Of a stretch of 9,734 nt of DNA, positions 7,021 through 9,734 are shown in pieces. Location of the stretch: positions 1-9,734 of the forward strand of contig CAMOZF010000046.1 of NCBI GenBank assembly GCA_946630765.1, given 5' to 3'. Made by a program: the position numbers and the translations under genes. The notes under the pieces were generated by a model, which searched no databases, was not told the origin of the DNA, and saw nothing but the letters and a program-made list of their open reading frames with translations. The number at the start of each line of letters is the position of its first letter. Position 1 is the stretch's first letter. The stretch is from an uncultured Lachnospiraceae bacterium. Its GTDB lineage: Bacteria > Bacillota_A > Clostridia > Lachnospirales > Lachnospiraceae.

Positions 7021-7039
7021 TGTCATCCCGAGCCATCCC
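7021..7039 (+). repeat. Possible shortened copy of the TGTCAT..CGAGC dispersed repeat
   Basis: TGTCATCCCGAGCCATCCC matches the repeat at 8213-8245 if 14 bases (8226-8239) are deleted: TGTCAT-xx-CGAGC then CATCCC, with two mismatches. The TGTCATCCCGAGC start is also the commonest form of this repeat that I know from other bacteria. It sits between the small ORF and the promoter of the isomerase gene. The match is short, so chance is possible. Confidence 0.3.
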
Positions 7040-7054
7040 TTCCATGATTCTGTC

Positions 7055-7083
7055 TTTACAGAAGACGGCGCCCGTGCTATAGT
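7055..7083 (+). promoter_or_regulatory. Strong extended -10 promoter of the isomerase gene
   Basis: TTTACA (7055-7060) and TATAGT (7078-7083) are separated by exactly 17 bases, and TG at 7075-7076 gives an extended -10. Both hexamers match consensus at five of six positions. Transcription would start near 7090, about 50 bases before the ATG at 7139, which rules out a start codon at 7082. Confidence 0.75.
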
Positions 7084-7138
7084 GGAATCAAAGAAACGGA
7101 CCGGAAAAACATCATATTTTCAGAAAGGAGAAGGCGTG

Positions 7139-7987
7139 ATGAAGCTCGGTTTTTACAGTTCGGAAATCTCCGGACAGAATGTCGGCGAAGTCTTTGCGAA
7201 GGCAAAGGGCTATGGCTTTACGGGAGTGCAGTACAATTTCCTGACCTCCCACAGAGAGGAGATGCCGGGCGAATTCTACCCCGGAGAGCTCGAGGAGGTC
7301 GCGGAGGCCGCGCTCAAAAACGGCATCCGGATCACGGCGGTCAACGGAACCTTCAACATGGTGGACCGCGACCGCACGCGTAAGGAGGAATACATCCGCC
7401 GCTTCCGGAAAATCTGTGAGGCTGCGTCATTTTTCGGGGCAAAGGTCGTGACGCTCTGCACCGGCTCGAAAAGCACGGAGGGCATGTGGCGCTACAGCCC
7501 GGAAAGCGCCGGAGAGGACGCGTGGAATGATCTTCTGGAGACGACAAGGCGGATTATGCCGCTCGCCGCGCAGTACAAGCTTTATTTCGGCGTGGAGACG
7601 GAGGCCAGCAACGTGATTTTTACGGCGAAGCGCTGCCGCCGCTTCCTGGATCAGATCGGCGATCCGCACCTTCAGGTCATCATGGACTGCGCCAATCTCT
7701 TCCCGGCCGGTACCGCGAAGAAGGAAAATGTGGACGCCACGATCCGCGAGGCATTTGAACTGCTCGGAAAGAACGTGATCCTCGCACACGGCAAGGATAT
7801 CGCCGAGAGCGGCACGGTTTCCTTCGCATCACCCGGCATGGGCATCGTGAATTACGAACTGTTTTTCGAGGAACTGAAAAAGATCGGCTATTCGGGCGGA
7901 CTGATCCTGCACGGCGTGCACGATCCCGCGGATTTCCCGAAATGTGTGGCGCTGATGAAGGACGCGCTCCGAAAGACCGGAATGTAA
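7139..7987 (+). CDS. Sugar phosphate isomerase/epimerase-type TIM-barrel protein
   Basis: This 282-residue protein looks like the xylose-isomerase-like TIM-barrel superfamily (AP-endonuclease-2 type fold), whose members interconvert sugars or sugar phosphates with a bound metal. Strand-like pieces in order are MKLGFYS (1-7), GFTGVQY (26-32), IRITAVNGTFN (63-73), AKVVTLCTGS (101-110), LYFGVETE (148-155), LQVIMDCANL (178-187), NVILAHGKD (212-220) and GGLILHGV (253-260). Likely metal ligands are Glu153 or Glu155, Asp183 and His217. The last site, usually Glu, reads His258 here, a variant seen in some relatives. The start is set by AAAGGAG (7124-7130), 8 bases before the ATG. A longer frame from a GTG at 7082 would begin inside the -10 box and is not used. 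It has its own promoter and is followed 44 bases later by a remnant of a possibly similar gene. The substrate is unknown; it may serve the sugars released by the upstream operon. Confidence 0.82.
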   Translation: MKLGFYSSEISGQNVGEVFAKAKGYGFTGVQYNFLTSHREEMPGEFYPGELEEVAEAALKNGIRITAVNGTFNMVDRDRTRKEEYIRRFRKICEAASFFGAKVVTLCTGSKSTEGMWRYSPESAGEDAWNDLLETTRRIMPLAAQYKLYFGVETEASNVIFTAKRCRRFLDQIGDPHLQVIMDCANLFPAGTAKKENVDATIREAFELLGKNVILAHGKDIAESGTVSFASPGMGIVNYELFFEELKKIGYSGGLILHGVHDPADFPKCVALMKDALRKTGM

Positions 7988-8031
7988 GCACATGGCCGGA
8001 GCACGAACGATGTAACAGGGGGAATGAACCG

Positions 8032-8160
8032 ATGATTAAAATATTTGATCCCGGCGTCAACGGGGTGAAGGGCACGGTCTATGAGATCGCGCCGCTTGCG
8101 AAAAAGTACGGCCTGGACGGCATTGCGCTTCTGCTACAACCATGTCTGGAGCGGCAGTAA
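8032..8160 (+). pseudogene. Truncated N-terminus, possibly of a second TIM-barrel isomerase/epimerase-type gene
   Basis: A well-placed purine-rich site (AGGGGGAA, about 8017-8024) precedes an ATG at 8032 and a 42-codon frame ending in TAA at 8158-8160. The product has a beta1-alpha1 look: MIKIFDPGVNGVKG followed by YEIAPLAKKYGLDGIAL, where 'LAKKYGFDGI' is a typical first helix of sugar isomerase/epimerase TIM barrels. Family-like sequence ends near 8128, and the remaining 11 codons do not look like the family. The rest of the expected ~250 residues is missing, and the dispersed repeat lies just downstream. The simplest reading is a paralog of the upstream gene cut off by a deletion or repeat-associated rearrangement. 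An intact small protein is less likely but possible. Confidence 0.5.
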
Positions 8161-8200
8161 CGCGCGGGAAGCTGAGGCGCCGCACTCGGAGAGTGAGAAG

Positions 8201-8258
8201 AGTGACAGAAGGTGTCATGTCGAGCGAAGCGGGTGGGGACATCCCATCTCTCAGAGAT
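8201..8258 (+). repeat. Structured dispersed repeat of the TGTCAT..CGAGCGAAGCG type
   Basis: The core TGTCATGTCGAGCGAAGCG (8213-8231) belongs to a kind of intergenic repeat I know from many bacterial genomes, usually seen in translated databases as 'C-H-[PV]-E-R-S-E'; here one frame reads RCHVERSGWGHPISQRYV. It carries inverted repeats: TGACA/TGTCA (8203-8207 with 8213-8217), ATGTC/GACAT (8217-8221 with 8238-8242) and a perfect ATCTCT-C-AGAGAT (8246-8258). The outer limits are uncertain; it may begin earlier, since 8161-8200 also looks non-coding. It fills the space between the truncated gene and the pseudouridine synthase gene, ending about 10 bases before that gene's ATG. No transposase is nearby. 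Confidence 0.6.
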
Positions 8259-8268
8259 ATGTTAAAGG

Positions 8269-9210
8269 ATGATGAAACACTACCATACCGTAAGCATTCC
8301 GCCCGCCTATGACGGGCGGATGCTTATCAACTACCTGAAAAATGAACTGGCCTTTTCGGCGGCGAAGATCAGCTCGGTCAAGTACGACACGGAAGGCCTC
8401 CTCCTGAATGACGAACGCGTGACGGTGCGGGCGGTCCTTCATACCGGCGACCGGCTCTCGGTGCTTCTCACGGACTCCGAAAACCGTGAAAAACACCTGA
8501 TTCCGAACGAAATGCCGCTTTCGATCCTCTATGAGGACGCGGACCTGATCGCGGTCGAAAAGCCTGCCGGGATCGTTTGCCACCCCTCGAAGGGGCATCT
8601 TGTGGACTCCCTCGCGTCGGGGCTCCGGGCGTATTTTGACCGGACGGACCCGGAGGCGTCCGTGCACCTCATCGGGCGGCTCGACAAGGAAACCTCCGGG
8701 ATTGTCCTCTGCGCGAAAAATGCCGTCGCCGCGGCGATTCTCATGAGAAATGACACGGTGCAGAAAAGCTATACGGCAGCAGCAGAAGGCGTGTTCCGGG
8801 AAAAGCAGGGGATCATCACGATCCCGATGCGGTATGTGCGGGATGATCTGGGAATCCTGAAGGTCGTGCCCGGAGAGGAAAGAAACTGTGGGCCGGAGGC
8901 GCAGGCCTCCGGCAGCGCGGACGAGAAGACCGCTGTGACAGAATATCAGGTTCTTTCCCAGCGGGAGGACTATGCCATTCTCCGAGTCACGATTTCGACC
9001 GGCCGGATGCACCAGATCCGCTTCCACATGGCGGAAAGCGGCCATCCGCTTCTCGGGGACCGCGTCTACGGCGGATCGACGGACCGGATCGGACGCGCAG
9101 CACTGCACGCCGGGGCGCTCACGTTTCTGCACCCCTTTACGGGGGAGGAAATACATCTTGCAGCCGCGATTCCGGAGGATCTGGAGAAACTTCTGAACCG
9201 GGCGGAATAA
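8269..9210 (+). CDS. RluA-family RNA pseudouridine synthase
   Basis: This 313-residue protein converts specific uridines in ribosomal or transfer RNA to pseudouridine. An N-terminal S4-like RNA-binding segment (about 18-66) precedes the catalytic domain. Motifs are LIAVEKPAGIVCHPSKGH (93-110), the signature HLIGRLDKETSGIVL (133-147) with catalytic Asp139, and GRMHQIRFHMAESGHPLLGD (245-264). Length is usual for RluA/RluD-like proteins; which uridine it modifies cannot be told. A polar stretch at about 205-221 (RNCGPEAQASGSADEKT) looks like a loop insertion. The start is unusual: an in-frame TAA at 8263-8265 excludes anything upstream, two ATGs lie side by side (8269, 8272), and AAAGG (8264-8268) is only 0-3 bases away, too close for a good ribosome binding site. 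The first ATG forms ATGA with the stop of the frame running through the repeat, so coupling is possible. Confidence 0.93.
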   Translation: MMKHYHTVSIPPAYDGRMLINYLKNELAFSAAKISSVKYDTEGLLLNDERVTVRAVLHTGDRLSVLLTDSENREKHLIPNEMPLSILYEDADLIAVEKPAGIVCHPSKGHLVDSLASGLRAYFDRTDPEASVHLIGRLDKETSGIVLCAKNAVAAAILMRNDTVQKSYTAAAEGVFREKQGIITIPMRYVRDDLGILKVVPGEERNCGPEAQASGSADEKTAVTEYQVLSQREDYAILRVTISTGRMHQIRFHMAESGHPLLGDRVYGGSTDRIGRAALHAGALTFLHPFTGEEIHLAAAIPEDLEKLLNRAE

Positions 9211-9228
9211 ACCGGTCTAATCCGCCGG
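9198..9228 (+). other. Stem-loop spanning the stop codon of the pseudouridine synthase gene
   Basis: CCGGGCGGA (9198-9206) pairs with TCCGCCGG (9221-9228) with one bulged G and a 14-base loop that contains the end of the gene (TAA at 9208-9210). No U run follows (AAAAG), so it is not a standard intrinsic terminator. It may protect the 3' end of the mRNA or hinder read-through. Confidence 0.4.
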
Positions 9229-9236
9229 AAAAGTCG

Positions 9237-9265
9237 TTGTATCAGGGAAAAAGTCCTGTTATACT
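9237..9265 (+). promoter_or_regulatory. Extended -10 promoter before the last gene
   Basis: TATACT (9260-9265) carries an upstream TG (9257-9258), giving an extended -10 box. TTGTAT (9237-9242), a weak -35 with TTG conserved, is 17 bases upstream. Transcription would begin near 9272, leaving a leader of about 60 bases before the ATG at 9334. Confidence 0.65.
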
Positions 9266-9288
9266 GAACATAGAAGCAATCAATTACC

Positions 9289-9313
9289 GCTTAGAAAACG
9301 GTCGGTTTTCAGC
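9289..9313 (+). other. Hairpin in the 5' leader of the last gene
   Basis: GAAAAC (9294-9299) pairs with GTTTTC (9305-9310) around GGTCG. Beyond a TA bulge, GCT (9289-9291) pairs with AGC (9311-9313). It lies between the promoter and the AAAGGAGG at 9320-9327 and leaves that site free. It could stabilise the message or bind a regulator; no known RNA family is recognised. Confidence 0.35.
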
Positions 9314-9333
9314 AAAATGAAAGGAGGCCTGAG

Positions 9334-9734
9334 ATGGCTGTAATGGACCCCACCTACCTGAAACGTCTGGATGATTATACCATGTTTCAGGCCTGGAAGA
9401 ACACCACGGATACGCAGGGAAAATCCCTGAACTATGTGCTGTATAAGAAAAAACGCTACCCTTTGAGTGAAGCGCTCTGCTTTGTCATGTACCGGCGGAA
9501 ATTCTACGCCGTGCTCAGCGTGGATCCGGCTGCGATTACCGGTTTCGAAAAGCCGCTGAAAAAGATCGGAGAAGTCTTTCTGAACCGGAAGGACGAAAAG
9601 GATATGACGGATACGCCCGAGCAGAATACCGGAAAAGTATTCGGCGTCTACCAGAAGGGCTTTTCCAGAAACTATCTCGTTGAAACGCCCGAGCGGGAAG
9701 GCGTGCTCTTCCCGATGCTCGAGGTCCGCGCCGG
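9334..9734 (+). CDS. N-terminal part of an unrecognised protein (partial, runs off window)
   Basis: A perfect ribosome binding site AAAGGAGG (9320-9327), 6 bases before the ATG at 9334, starts a frame that stays open for 133 codons to the window end. The product begins MAVMDPTYLKRLDDYTMFQA and continues with a mix of strand-like pieces (LNYVLYKKKRYPLSEALCFVMY, FYAVLSV) and charged loops (about 85-102, rich in Lys, Asp and Glu). No signal peptide or membrane helix is visible in this part, so it is probably cytoplasmic. I do not recognise a family or motif. It has its own extended -10 promoter and a leader hairpin, so it starts a new transcription unit independent of the pseudouridine synthase gene. 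The strength of the start signals makes it a confident gene despite the missing 3' end. Confidence 0.82.
   Translation, partial: MAVMDPTYLKRLDDYTMFQAWKNTTDTQGKSLNYVLYKKKRYPLSEALCFVMYRRKFYAVLSVDPAAITGFEKPLKKIGEVFLNRKDEKDMTDTPEQNTGKVFGVYQKGFSRNYLVETPEREGVLFPMLEVRA

Noticed and set aside
7082..7138. Earlier GTG start for the isomerase gene
   Set aside because: It lies inside the -10 box of the gene's own promoter and has no ribosome binding site; ATG at 7139 has AAAGGAG at the right distance and begins the TIM barrel.
8081..8272. 63-codon ORF through the repeat region
   Set aside because: No ribosome binding site at its ATG, and its second half is the translated dispersed repeat. Only its stop overlapping the next ATG is of interest.
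8251..9156. Minus-strand ORF of 301 codons
   Set aside because: Antisense to the unmistakable RluA-family gene; no independent evidence of coding.
9198..9228. Intrinsic terminator after the pseudouridine synthase gene
   Set aside because: The stem is convincing but has a 14-base loop and is followed by AAAAG, not a U run, so it was listed only as a stem-loop.
1..9734. CRISPR array, tRNA/rRNA, transposase or phage genes
   Set aside because: No regularly spaced repeats, cloverleaf-like segments, ribosomal RNA motifs or recombinase motifs were seen on either strand by eye.

Overview
The window looks like part of a chromosome from an anaerobic, fairly GC-rich Bacillota bacterium, most likely a gut or rumen clostridium of the Lachnospiraceae type. 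The evidence is strong AGGAGG-type ribosome binding sites before nearly every gene, tightly packed co-directional genes, sigma-A-like promoters with extended -10 elements, and gut-Firmicute-style carbohydrate genes without signal peptides. The taxonomic call is inference. All genes supported here are on the + strand.

Region 1 (1-6725) is a glycan-degradation locus. It starts with the 3' end of one type-B carboxylesterase and a complete second one (252-1859). A new promoter (1868-1896) follows, whose -10 box is overlapped by a perfect inverted repeat that looks like a repressor operator, and then a structured leader. Next comes a three-gene operon: two paralogous GH78-type (alpha-L-rhamnosidase-like) six-hairpin proteins (1994-3586 and 3596-5548) and a GH43-like five-bladed propeller enzyme (5565-6689), closed by a clear intrinsic terminator (6699-6725). 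None of the complete proteins has a signal peptide, so the set probably deacylates and trims imported oligosaccharides in the cytoplasm. A rhamnose- or galactose-containing plant glycan such as arabinogalactan or rhamnogalacturonan side chains is a reasonable guess but is not proven. Both GH78-like proteins have Asp where the usual catalytic Glu stands, and the GH43-like protein lacks the usual catalytic-base Asp, so the operon's chemistry may not be that of the textbook families.

Region 2 (6726-8268) is a more accessory stretch. It holds a 48-codon charged small ORF, a sugar-phosphate isomerase/epimerase-type TIM-barrel gene with its own good promoter (start corrected to 7139), and a remnant of what may be a second gene of that type (8032-8160). 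It also holds a structured dispersed repeat of the TGTCAT..CGAGCGAAGCG kind (about 8201-8258), with a possible shorter, internally deleted copy upstream at 7021-7039.

Region 3 (8269-9734) returns to core-type genes: an RluA-family pseudouridine synthase whose start abuts the repeat, then, behind a strong extended -10 promoter and a leader hairpin, the first 133 codons of an unrecognised protein that runs off the window. No tRNA, rRNA, CRISPR array, transposase or transcription regulator gene was seen.
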